Of a DNA stretch of 40,471 nt, positions 23,361 to 31,435 are shown piece after piece. A model generated the notes under the pieces. That model ran no database searches, was not told the origin of the DNA, and saw only the letters and a program-made list of their open reading frames with translations. The position numbers were made by a program, and so were the translations under genes. This stretch comes from Desulfobulbus sp. (GTDB lineage Bacteria; Desulfobacterota; Desulfobulbia; Desulfobulbales; Desulfobulbaceae): positions 1 through 40,471 of the forward strand of contig JAITGO010000004.1 of NCBI GenBank assembly GCA_031280615.1, written 5' to 3'. Each line of letters opens with the position of its first letter. Position 1 is the stretch's first letter.

Positions 23361-26300
23361 GGCCGCCCCTCCTCCGCCGGTGCTGCGGCCTCCAGGGCCG
23401 CGTCGAGCTGGGCCTCGAGCTGGGCGGTGGTGAATCCGGCCACGTCGATCCCCCGCTTGGGACAGGTGCCTTGGCAGATGCCGCAGCCCTTGCAGAGAAT
23501 ACGGTCCACGGTCACGGTCTTGCGCAGGACTCCTTCCCCATCGCGGTATTCCGCCAGTTTGATCGCCTGGTAAGGGCAGACCCCGAGGCACAGGGCGCAG
23601 TCGTCGCACCGGTCCGGATCGACCAGGGCGATGTTGGGCTCCAGGGCGATTTCCTTGCGCGACAGGAGCCGCCCCGCCTTGGCCGCGGCGGCCAGGGCCT
23701 GGGAAATCGACTCTTCCAGCGGTTTGGGATAATGGGCCAGACCGGCGACGAACACCCCGTCGACATGGAATTCCACCGGCCGCAGCTTGGCATGGGCCTC
23801 CTCGAAAAAGCCGTCCCGGTTGAGCGGCAGCTTGAACATGGTGGCCAGGGCCACGGCCTCGGGGTTGGCCAGGATGGCGGCGGCGAGAATGACCATGTCC
23901 GCCCGGATTTCCAAGGGTCGGTGGAGCACATGGTCCCACACTTCCACCAGCACGTTGTTGTCCGCTTTTCTGATCCGGGGCGGGCCGTGCTGCTCATAGT
24001 TGATGAACACGATCCCCATTTCCCTGGCCTGGTTGTAGATTCGCTCCCGTTGCCCGTAGGTGCGGATTTCCCGGTAAAGGATGTAAATCCGGCGGTCCGG
24101 CGCCTCCTTCTTCAACTTGATGGCGCTCTGGATCGAATGGGTGCAGCAGGATTTCGAGCAATAGGGCCGCTGCCGGTTGCGCGAGCCGACGCACTGGATG
24201 AAGACAAAAGACTTGCCATTGGCCACCCTGGTCTCGTTATGCATGTGCAGCTTGTCGAACTCGATCGAGGCCACCACCTTGGGGATCTTGCCGTACTCGA
24301 ATTCTTCGGGGATGTAGCGTTTGGCGCCGGTGGCGATGATCACCGCCCCATGGTCGATGGTCCGTTTGCGGTTCGTGCCGGTACGGATCAGGCTGGTGAA
24401 ATTGCCCACATGGCCGCCGGCCGCGACGATAGTGCTGGTGTAGCAGACCTCGATCAAGGGATGCTGCTGGACCGCCTCCCGCAGTTCCCTGAGAAAACGG
24501 GGCACGTGCTCGCCGCTCCAGGTCTGGTAGAGGTGGAGGGCATTGCCCCCGAGCTGTTGCGTTTTTTCGATCAGATAGACCTGATATCCCTGTTCGGCCA
24601 GGTTGAGCGCCGAGGTCATCCCCGCCACCCCGCCGCCGATGACCAACACCGAGGGGGCAATGGAGATACGCAGCGGCTTGCGGGCCGTCTGGCCGCTCAC
24701 CTTGGCCACCGCCATCCGGACCAGATCCTTGGCCTTGGCCGTGGCAAGCTCCGGCTCCTGGCTGTGGACCCAGGCGTTCTGGTTGCGGATATTGGCCATC
24801 TCGATCAGGTATTCGTTGATCCCGGCCGATTTGAGAGTTTTGCGGAACAGGGGCTCGTGGGTCTTGGGGGTGCAGGCGGCGACCACGATCCGGTTAAGCC
24901 GTTTTTCCCGGATCTGCTGGACCATCAAATCCTGGGTGTCCTGGGAGCAGGTGAACAGGTTGCGGGCCACATGGGCCACCTGCGGCAGGGTCGCGGCATA
25001 GGCGGCTACCTCCTCGACATCGACCACCCCGGCGATATTGGTGCCGCAGTGGCAGACAAACACCCCGATCCGCGGCTCCTGGCGGCTGACATCCTGTTCC
25101 GGCGGCGGCGGCAGGCTTCTGGTCAGGCTGTGGCGGACCGGATTGAGCAGGGCGGCGACACTGGCCGCAGCCGCCGAGCCGCCGATAACCGACTGAGGAA
25201 TATCGCGCGGGCCGTTGAAGGCGCCGCAGGTAAAAATACCCTGCAACGAGGTGTGGACCGGCATGAAAGCCGAAATCGAGGCGAAACGGTCCGGGGTCAT
25301 GTGGATGCCGATCTTTTCGGCCAGCCGGACCATGGCATCCGGGGTTTCCAGCCCCACCGACAGCACCACCAAATCGACCGTCTCCTCCACCTGCCGGCCA
25401 TGGGCATTGATGTAGTGCAGCCGCAAGTCCCCTTTCTGCCCTTTGGGTTCGACCCCGTGGATGCGGGAACGGACAAAACGGATGTTGCGTTCGGTGCGGG
25501 CCTGCTCAAAGTAACGCTCGAACTCTTTGCCCGGAGTGCGCATGTCCAGGTAGAAAATGGTCACTTCCACCTCCGGACAGGCCTCCTTGACGGTCATGGC
25601 CTCCTTGATCGCGTACATGCAGCAGACCGTCGAGCAGTATTCGTTATTGCAGCGATTCTTGTCGCGGCTGCCGATGCACTGGAGGAAGGCGATCCGCTGT
25701 ACCGGCTGGCGGTCCGAGGGCCGGACGAGGACGCCGCCGGTGGGGCCGCCCGGCGACAGGAACCGTTCGAACTGAAGCGAGGTGACCACATTGGGGTAGA
25801 GCCCGTAGCCCCAGGCCCTGGTCTTGCCGGGATCGAAGGGCTGGAAGCCGAGCGCCATCACCACCGCGCCCACCCGCAGATACCGCTCCTGGCCGCGATC
25901 GCTGAAATCGATGGCGCCGGGCGGGCAAATTTCGGCGCAAATCCCGCATTTTTCCGGCTCGTTCAAGCGGATGCAGGCCTGGGGATCGATCTGGTACTTG
26001 AGCGGCACCGCCTGGGGATACTTGATATAGATGGCCTTGCGCTTGGCCATGAAGATGTTGAACGAGTCGTCGACGCTTTTGGGGCAACGGCTGCTGCATT
26101 GGCCGCAGGCGATGCACTTGGCCGAGTCGACATAGCGGGGGTGCTCCAGCACCCGCACGGTGAAGTCCCCTGCCCCGCCGTTGATGTCGATCACCGTGGT
26201 CAGCGTCATGATGTCGATATTGGGATGGCGGCCGCACTCGACCAATTTGGGCGAAATGATGCACATGGCGCAGTCGTTGGTGGGAAACACCTTGTTGTAC

Positions 26301-26443
26301 TGAGGCATGGCGCCGCCGATGGCGCCGGTTTTCTCCACCAGGTGGACGAAATAGCCGGAATCGGCCAGGTCGAGTGCGGCCTGCATCCCGGAGATGCCGC
26401 CCCCCACCACCAGGACCGACCCGATCATGGCCTGCTCAGACAC
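23357..26443 (-). CDS. hdrA: Tandem HdrA, flavin-bifurcating heterodisulfide reductase subunit
   Basis: A 1028-residue protein with two HdrA flavin modules in one chain. Module 1: FAD loop VVGGGISGMQAALDLADSG (about 12-30), Cys motif NDCAMCIISPKLVEC (58-70), a ferredoxin insert CIACGQCSSRCP and CGICAEICP, and the QCIGSRDKNRC...CSTVCC stretch. Module 2 starts at about 459 with VFVCHCGTNIAGVVDV, the usual HdrA beginning, has a second FAD loop at 600-609 and a second Cys cluster stretch, but lacks the NDC motif. Two [4Fe-4S] sites end the protein (CDDCALCLGVCP and CKGCGICQGTCP). The flavin that splits electron pairs between ferredoxin and a higher-potential acceptor should lie here. GTG at 26443 is chosen for its GGGAGG; an ATG five codons on is possible. 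Confidence 0.93.
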   Translation of the reverse strand: MSEQAMIGSVLVVGGGISGMQAALDLADSGYFVHLVEKTGAIGGAMPQYNKVFPTNDCAMCIISPKLVECGRHPNIDIMTLTTVIDINGGAGDFTVRVLEHPRYVDSAKCIACGQCSSRCPKSVDDSFNIFMAKRKAIYIKYPQAVPLKYQIDPQACIRLNEPEKCGICAEICPPGAIDFSDRGQERYLRVGAVVMALGFQPFDPGKTRAWGYGLYPNVVTSLQFERFLSPGGPTGGVLVRPSDRQPVQRIAFLQCIGSRDKNRCNNEYCSTVCCMYAIKEAMTVKEACPEVEVTIFYLDMRTPGKEFERYFEQARTERNIRFVRSRIHGVEPKGQKGDLRLHYINAHGRQVEETVDLVVLSVGLETPDAMVRLAEKIGIHMTPDRFASISAFMPVHTSLQGIFTCGAFNGPRDIPQSVIGGSAAAASVAALLNPVRHSLTRSLPPPPEQDVSRQEPRIGVFVCHCGTNIAGVVDVEEVAAYAATLPQVAHVARNLFTCSQDTQDLMVQQIREKRLNRIVVAACTPKTHEPLFRKTLKSAGINEYLIEMANIRNQNAWVHSQEPELATAKAKDLVRMAVAKVSGQTARKPLRISIAPSVLVIGGGVAGMTSALNLAEQGYQVYLIEKTQQLGGNALHLYQTWSGEHVPRFLRELREAVQQHPLIEVCYTSTIVAAGGHVGNFTSLIRTGTNRKRTIDHGAVIIATGAKRYIPEEFEYGKIPKVVASIEFDKLHMHNETRVANGKSFVFIQCVGSRNRQRPYCSKSCCTHSIQSAIKLKKEAPDRRIYILYREIRTYGQRERIYNQAREMGIVFINYEQHGPPRIRKADNNVLVEVWDHVLHRPLEIRADMVILAAAILANPEAVALATMFKLPLNRDGFFEEAHAKLRPVEFHVDGVFVAGLAHYPKPLEESISQALAAAAKAGRLLSRKEIALEPNIALVDPDRCDDCALCLGVCPYQAIKLAEYRDGEGVLRKTVTVDRILCKGCGICQGTCPKRGIDVAGFTTAQLEAQLDAALEAAAPAEEGRP

Positions 26444-27917
26444 GGCGCGCCTCCCTCGTTTCCGCCGGCGGCATGACCAGGGCATTGGCCACCAGTTCCC
26501 AGAGAAACTGAACCTCGACATGGAGGTTGAATTCGCGGTTGAGCGAATAGAGAATCTGGTCCCGGCAGTTGAGGCAGGAGGTGACCACCAGCTTGGCGCC
26601 GGAAGCGCTGATCTGGCGGGCCTTGATCCGGCCGTGGAAGACCCGTTCGGCCCCGAAGGGATCGGCCCAGGCACCGCCGCCGGCACCGCAGCAGTAGTTT
26701 TCTTCCCGGTCCGGCACCAGGTCGACGTATCGCTTGCAACAGGCCTTGGTCAAAATGCGGGCCTCCTCGAAATAGCCGTGGCCAAAGGCCTTGAGCGAAT
26801 GGCGGCCGTAGTTGCAGGAATCGTGGAAGGTGGCCAGCTTGGTTTGGCCGGCGGGATCGAGCCGGATCCTGCCTTCGTGAAGATACTCGAGCAGCAAATC
26901 GAAGACCGAGTAGATCTTGAACTGCTGCAACGATTCGGGAAACCAGCGTTCCAGGGCATAGCGGGTGGCGTAGTAGGCGTGGCCGCATTCGGGCAGGAGC
27001 AGGGCCGTGCAGTTGAGCCGCTCGATGTTGTCGATGATCCGCTTGACCATGGTGCGCATCGCGCCGTAGTCGCCCGCATGGAGTCCCCAGTTGATCCCTT
27101 CCCAATATTCGGAGGAGATGGTCCAGGATTCGCCGGCGGCGTGGAAGATTTTCCACCACCAGGTCATGGCATCGGGTTCGGCAAAGGGCTGTTTGGAATT
27201 GACCGTCACCAGGAGACGGGTGCCGCGGACATCGATGGGGGTGACAAACCCAGGGCAGGAGATGCGGGCGAGCTCTTCGCCCATTTCCCGTGCCAGGGCG
27301 AGAAAATCGTCTTTGGGAATGCCGAGATTGTTGCCCCTTTCCAGGCAGGTGACCACCCCCTTGCGGATGGCGGCCGGCACCTTGTCCCGGTCGCAGCGCG
27401 CACGGATGCGGCGCAGCAGCTGCACGATCTCGACGTTCATCGGACAGACCGCCTCGCACTTGCCGCACAGGGTACATTTCCACGGCCAGCTGCTCGCCAC
27501 CACCTCGTCCTCCAGACCCAGGAAGGCCATGCGCACGATCTTGCGGGGGTCGAGCTCGTCGACCCCGGAAATCGGGCAGGCGCCGGCGCAGGAACCGCAG
27601 GTCAGGCAGATGTCGGCCAGGCCCGGCGAGGCATCCAGATCCTTGGCTTTCGCGCCCAGGCAAACCGGCGTCGAGGCCGGCACAACCGGGGAATGGGACG
27701 CCGCCGGCAATTCGCCGGGCGCGGCCGAATCGGGCTTCAACCGGGGCTGTCGACCGTACTTGTCGCACAGCCGTCGGTAATCCTCCCATTGGATCAGGTA
27801 GCGGCGGCCCGGTCCCTCCTGGGCCGGAAGAATGCCGGAGTTGATCCAGTTGCGGATGGTGTTGCGATGCACCCCGAATTCTTCCGCCAACTCGTTGACC
27901 TTGGCTTCGTAAATCAT
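26436..27917 (-). CDS. HTH-HdrCB fusion: DNA-binding domain plus heterodisulfide reductase-like subunit
   Basis: A 493-residue protein. Residues 1-55 are a MerR/excisionase-type helix-turn-helix (VNELAEEFGVHRNTIRNWIN, then GRRYLIQWEDYRRL), followed by a proline/alanine-rich linker (about 56-98). The rest is HdrC-HdrB-like: two [4Fe-4S] motifs (Cys104/107/110/114 and Cys148/151/154/158), a degenerate first CCG region (single Cys311 in LPECGHAYY) and a complete second CCG motif (Cys368, Cys409-Cys410, Cys448, Cys451) that should bind the noncubane [4Fe-4S] centre. It would accept electrons from HdrA. The start overlaps the protease stop (ATGA), and the end overlaps hdrA by eight bases, so the HTH is within the operon frame and not an annotation artefact. 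Confidence 0.9.
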   Translation of the reverse strand: MIYEAKVNELAEEFGVHRNTIRNWINSGILPAQEGPGRRYLIQWEDYRRLCDKYGRQPRLKPDSAAPGELPAASHSPVVPASTPVCLGAKAKDLDASPGLADICLTCGSCAGACPISGVDELDPRKIVRMAFLGLEDEVVASSWPWKCTLCGKCEAVCPMNVEIVQLLRRIRARCDRDKVPAAIRKGVVTCLERGNNLGIPKDDFLALAREMGEELARISCPGFVTPIDVRGTRLLVTVNSKQPFAEPDAMTWWWKIFHAAGESWTISSEYWEGINWGLHAGDYGAMRTMVKRIIDNIERLNCTALLLPECGHAYYATRYALERWFPESLQQFKIYSVFDLLLEYLHEGRIRLDPAGQTKLATFHDSCNYGRHSLKAFGHGYFEEARILTKACCKRYVDLVPDREENYCCGAGGGAWADPFGAERVFHGRIKARQISASGAKLVVTSCLNCRDQILYSLNREFNLHVEVQFLWELVANALVMPPAETREARRV

Positions 27918-28447
27918 GGCGCGACAGTCTCCTGAGTGGTCAGAGGGGCGACGAGTTCGGCGATTTCGGAGCAGGCCCGGTCAACGGCGGCTCGTACCGG
28001 CGGCGACAGACCGGGGGCGCACAGGGCGGCGGGCGGCTTGATGCCGACCAGAAAGAGAACGACCTCGATCCCGGTTTGGGCCGCCAGCTCCCGCAGCAGG
28101 TTGACGGTGGGAAATTGGTGGAGGGAAAAGTCGTGGATCTTGCGAGCAGGCACATCGACGGGCACACAGCGGCGCAGCAGGCCAAGCGCAGCCCCTTGCC
28201 CCGGATCGGCATCTATCACGACCAGTAGCGCGGGCCGCTGGCCGGGGTCGAGCAGATAATCGAGCAGATATTCCCTGATTGCGGTGCCGGCATCGACCAA
28301 GCGGATCGCCGGCGGCAGGCCAAGGCGGGCCAGTTGCTCGATCACGGCCGGACCGAAGCCGTCGTCGCCGAGCAGGATGTTGCCACAGCCGAAAATCGCG
28401 ACTCGCGGCACTGCAATCCGGGCTTGCCTGTTGTGCGAGATGTGCAT
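27914..28447 (-). CDS. Hydrogenase maturation protease (HycI/HyaD family)
   Basis: About 177 residues from ATG at 28447 (a GTG at 28411 is also possible; neither has a good Shine-Dalgarno). The VAIFGCGNILLGDDGFGPAVI motif holds the first acidic nickel-sensing residue; VIDADPGQGAALG and LHQFPTVNLLREL contain the remaining acidic and His positions typical of these nickel-dependent endopeptidases. It removes the C-terminal tail of the large subunit after the conserved His, here the 25-residue tail of the Sec-containing MvhA. As first gene of the operon it is next to the divergent promoter region. Confidence 0.88.
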   Translation of the reverse strand: MHISHNRQARIAVPRVAIFGCGNILLGDDGFGPAVIEQLARLGLPPAIRLVDAGTAIREYLLDYLLDPGQRPALLVVIDADPGQGAALGLLRRCVPVDVPARKIHDFSLHQFPTVNLLRELAAQTGIEVVLFLVGIKPPAALCAPGLSPPVRAAVDRACSEIAELVAPLTTQETVAP

Positions 28448-28463
28448 AATGTCGGCATTATGC
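28444..28463 (-). promoter_or_regulatory. Palindrome over the hydrogenase operon start
   Basis: GCATAATG-TCGG-CATTATGC, perfect eight-base arms. On the minus strand it contains CATAAT (28462-28457), a fair -10, with TTGCGG (28486-28481) 18 bases upstream as weak -35. It also touches the ATG at 28447; if this promoter is used, the mRNA would be nearly leaderless or start at the GTG at 28411. Probably an operator-promoter overlap. Confidence 0.45.
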
Positions 28464-28649
28464 CATTCTTTTTTTGCGTTCCGCAAGGGCAAAAACAGGG
28501 TGGTTCGTTTTCCGTCCAGGCGTTTGGCCGAAGCGGACGCAGCATGGACCGACCTTGAGCGACGTCGGCAACAGACAGGAAATTGCCCTCAACGCCGAGA
28601 CCTAGCGGCCAAGACCACAATCGAGCACATCGGTGCCTAAACTTCCGGT

Positions 28650-28687
28650 AGTGCACACGCCGATACATTATGCGATAATGGTGCACT
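28650..28687. promoter_or_regulatory. Nested palindrome upstream of gltA-like gene
   Basis: The inner palindrome CATTAT-GCG-ATAATG (28666-28680) shares half-sites with the one at 28444-28463. Outer arms AGTGCAC (28650-28656) and GTGCACT (28681-28687) surround it. GATAAT could be a plus-strand -10. The rest of the 336-base divergent gap has no gene I can support. Confidence 0.45.
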
Positions 28688-28783
28688 CAAGGCTCGAATC
28701 TAGCGTTCTTCCCTGTTGCCTGTTCGCCCCAATCCTGCTATGAACGGGAATCATTCTTTCCACTTTTTTTCTTTTGTGACGAC

Positions 28784-30160
28784 ATGAACATCAAGGAACA
28801 ATTGGCCATTCCCCGGCAACGGCCCCGCGAACTCAACCCCACCGAACGGATCGACAATTTCGACGAAGTATCGAAGGGATTCACCGAGGAAACCGCCCTG
28901 CTCGAGGCTCAACGCTGTCTCCAGTGCCGCAAGCCGTCGTGCGTGATGGGCTGCCCGATCGGCAACGATATCCCCCGCTTCATCGACCAGCTCCGCCAGG
29001 GCAAATTCGAGGAGGCTTACTGGACCATCCGGGAGACCAGTTCCATGCCCTCGGTCTGCGGCCGTGTTTGCCCCCAGGAGTTTCAATGCGAAGGCGCCTG
29101 CATCCGCGGCAAGAAGGACGCGCCGGTGGCCATCGGCCTGCTGGAACGCTTCCTTGCCGACTGGATGATCATCAACGGCAAGAACCTCTCGCCGCGCTGC
29201 GCCCCGAAAAACGGGATCAAGGTCGCGATTATCGGCTCGGGACCGGCCGGCATCACCGTGGCCCATTCGCTGGCACACAAAGGATACAGCTGCACGATCT
29301 TCGAGTCGCTGCCGGTGTTCGGCGGTATGCTCAGTGTCGGCATTCCCAATTACCGCCTGCCGCGCAACATCATCGGCGCCGAACTCTACGCCCTGCAGCA
29401 GTGCGGGGTCAACGTCAAGACCGGCATCACCGTGGGCCGGGATCTGACCTTATCCGAATTGCGCCAACAGGGATTTGCCGCCGTGTTTCTGGGGATCGGC
29501 GCCTACGAAAGCCGCCGGCTCGGGTTGGAAGGCGAATTGGAAACCAAGGGCATTTTTTCCGGGGTCGATTATTTGGGCCAGATGCTCACCGGCCGCGAAA
29601 TCGCCCTGGGGGACCGGGTGGTGGTGATCGGCGGCGGCAACGTGGCCATCGACGTGGCCCGGGTGGCCTTGCGCTCGGGCTGGAAGGAGGTGACCATCGT
29701 CTACCGCCGCACCCGCGAGGAGATGCCGGCCTCGATGGTGGAGATTGCTCATGTCGAGGAGGAAGGCGTGCAGCTGGTATTTCTGGCGGCGCCGGTGCGG
29801 ATTCTGCGGGAAAACGGCCAGGTGACCGGGGTGGAATGCCAGCGGATGGAACCCGGCGAACCCGATCGAACCGGCCGCAGGCTACCGGTGCCGGTCGAAG
29901 GATCCAATTTTATCCTCCAGGCCGACGCCCTGATCGCCGCGGTCGGCCAAAAGGTGATTCCGGTACTCGACGAAACCGTGCCGGTGGCAATAACCCCGCG
30001 CGGCACCTACGTGGTCGACCCGATCACCCTCCAGACCAATGTGGAGTGGATCTTTGCCGGCGGCGACACCGTGCTCGGGCCGCAGACCGTTGCCAAGGCG
30101 GTGTGCCAGGGCCTGGATGCGGCCGAATCCATGCACCGCTATATGCAAGGATTGTTCTGA
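28784..30160 (+). CDS. gltA: GltA/NfnB-like NAD(P)-dependent flavoprotein
   Basis: A 458-residue protein of the glutamate synthase small-subunit family. N-terminal Cys residues (CLQCRKPSCVMGCPIGNDIP and CGRVCPQEFQCEGACIRG) bind two [4Fe-4S] clusters. The FAD site is IIGSGPAGITVAHSLAHKG (about 147-165), the NAD(P) site VVIGGGNVAIDVARVAL (about 284-300), and the second FAD contact is FAGGDTVLGPQTVAKAV. In anaerobes such proteins act as NADPH-dependent glutamate synthase or as NfnB/SudA-type ferredoxin:NADP oxidoreductase subunits. No glutamate synthase large subunit or NfnA is adjacent. Being divergent from the hydrogenase-Hdr operon, it may link reduced ferredoxin or NAD(P)H to that complex. 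There is no clear Shine-Dalgarno before the ATG. Confidence 0.88.
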   Translation: MNIKEQLAIPRQRPRELNPTERIDNFDEVSKGFTEETALLEAQRCLQCRKPSCVMGCPIGNDIPRFIDQLRQGKFEEAYWTIRETSSMPSVCGRVCPQEFQCEGACIRGKKDAPVAIGLLERFLADWMIINGKNLSPRCAPKNGIKVAIIGSGPAGITVAHSLAHKGYSCTIFESLPVFGGMLSVGIPNYRLPRNIIGAELYALQQCGVNVKTGITVGRDLTLSELRQQGFAAVFLGIGAYESRRLGLEGELETKGIFSGVDYLGQMLTGREIALGDRVVVIGGGNVAIDVARVALRSGWKEVTIVYRRTREEMPASMVEIAHVEEEGVQLVFLAAPVRILRENGQVTGVECQRMEPGEPDRTGRRLPVPVEGSNFILQADALIAAVGQKVIPVLDETVPVAITPRGTYVVDPITLQTNVEWIFAGGDTVLGPQTVAKAVCQGLDAAESMHRYMQGLF

Positions 30161-30188
30161 ACGCGGCCGACACCGGCACCGCGTTCAG
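30157..30188. terminator. Bidirectional terminator between convergent genes
   Basis: Perfect ten-base arms CTGAACGCGG / CCGCGTTCAG with a 12-base loop. It overlaps the stop codon of the gltA-like gene and lies 16 bases from the stop of the opposing FNR-type gene. There is only a weak T-rich tail. Confidence 0.6.
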
Positions 30189-30203
30189 ATATTCAGGCAT
30201 ATT

Positions 30204-30875
30204 TCAGGTGTAGGCCTCGCTGTAGATGCGGGCGTCGGGACAAAGTCGGTCCAGGAGCAGGGTGACGTCGGTGATCATGCTCCTGGAGCCGCAGAGGTAG
30301 AAATCGTATACGCCGGGGACGAGGTGGCGTTCGATATAATCGGTAACCCGTCCGTGGTGCACATCGGCCAGGGCCAGATGGCGGACCGGCGTTCCGGAAA
30401 GACAAGGGACATAGCGCCCGGCGGCCCGGCTCAGTTCATGCCGGAAAAACAGGCCGGAGGGGGTTCTCGCCCCCTGGATCAAGGTGAAGCCCGCGATGCC
30501 GGCCGCAGCCATGGCCACGAAAGGCGCAATGCCCACCCCGTTGGCCACAAACACCGCCGGCCGATCCGTTGTCTGCCAGGTCAAATATCCCTTGGCACCG
30601 CTCAGGCGCAGTCGTGCTCCCAGCGCCAGGCCGGCCAGGGCACCGCTCAGCCGGCCGTCTTCGACCCGCTTGATCAGGAAACGTAACTCAGGCGCGGCGG
30701 GCGATGAAATGAGTGTGTATTCCCGCTCTTCCCCGCCGTAGCCGATGGTGACGTACTGCCCCGGCTGAAAGCCGAAGCCCACGGGCCGGCCGCAGCCCAG
30801 AACAAAGGTTTCGCCGTTCAGCCACTCCCTTGCCGTTATCGCCACCGTGTGGCCGGTTATGCCGGCGCCGATCAT
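30204..30875 (-). CDS. FNR-type FAD/NAD(P) oxidoreductase, possible cobalamin reductase
   Basis: A 223-residue single-chain ferredoxin-NADP reductase-fold protein without an iron-sulfur domain. FAD binding: FQPGQYVTIGY and REYTLISSP (the RxYS-type motif). NAD(P) binding: FVANGVGIAPFVAM and FYLCGSRSMITDV. It is closest in style to flavodoxin/ferredoxin reductases. The ATG overlaps the stop of the cobalamin adenosyltransferase (ATGA), so the two are coupled. The adenosyltransferase needs cob(I)alamin, and a flavoprotein reductase is the missing partner; that role is inferred from the coupling alone. Confidence 0.85.
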   Translation of the reverse strand: MIGAGITGHTVAITAREWLNGETFVLGCGRPVGFGFQPGQYVTIGYGGEEREYTLISSPAAPELRFLIKRVEDGRLSGALAGLALGARLRLSGAKGYLTWQTTDRPAVFVANGVGIAPFVAMAAAGIAGFTLIQGARTPSGLFFRHELSRAAGRYVPCLSGTPVRHLALADVHHGRVTDYIERHLVPGVYDFYLCGSRSMITDVTLLLDRLCPDARIYSEAYT

Positions 30876-31435
30876 TTCTTCCAGAGTGTGTCGGGGGTGC
30901 CGAGGACCTTGTTGAGGTATCGGGCCAGGACAAAGAGATAGTCGGACAACCGGTTGAGATACACCTGGATGGCCGCCAGCTCGCCTTCGCCGCCGTCGGT
31001 CGATTCGATCAGGTGGGTAACCTTCCGTTCGCAGCGCCGGCACACGGTCCTGCCCACATGGGCCCAGGCCGCCACTGGTTGGCCGCCGGGCAGGATGAAG
31101 GCCCGCAATTCCGGCAACACCTCCGACAGGGCGTCGATCCGCTGCTCCAAATCCTTGGCAGCGGTGGCGGGCATGGGGGTGAGGTGGGCGGTGGCAGAGG
31201 AATCCGGGGTGGTGGCCAGCCAGGCGCCGGCAAGAAACAGGGCGGACTGCATCCCTTCCAGGTCGTCGCGCACCGCCTGTTCGCCCGCCGGCAGCAGCGC
31301 CGCGATCACCCCAAGGAAGGAATTGAGTTCGTCAAGATCGCCGTAGGCTTCGATACGCACATGATGCTTGGGCACGCGCTCGCCTGAAAAGAGACTGGTT
31401 TTTCCCTTGTCGCCACCACCGGTGTACACTTTCAT
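30872..31435 (-). CDS. PduO-type cob(I)alamin adenosyltransferase
   Basis: A 187-residue five-helix-bundle enzyme that transfers adenosyl from ATP to cob(I)alamin. The N-terminal TGGGDKGKTSLFSGERV (about 4-20) is the ATP loop, followed by IEAYGDLDELNSFLG. C-terminal CRRCERKVTHL and YLNRLSDYLFVLARYLN (about 155-175) contain the Arg, Asn and Asp residues that position ATP and cobalamin. AAGGAG precedes the ATG at 31435. No cobalamin riboswitch box is visible upstream. Length is normal. Confidence 0.93.
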   Translation of the reverse strand: MKVYTGGGDKGKTSLFSGERVPKHHVRIEAYGDLDELNSFLGVIAALLPAGEQAVRDDLEGMQSALFLAGAWLATTPDSSATAHLTPMPATAAKDLEQRIDALSEVLPELRAFILPGGQPVAAWAHVGRTVCRRCERKVTHLIESTDGGEGELAAIQVYLNRLSDYLFVLARYLNKVLGTPDTLWKK

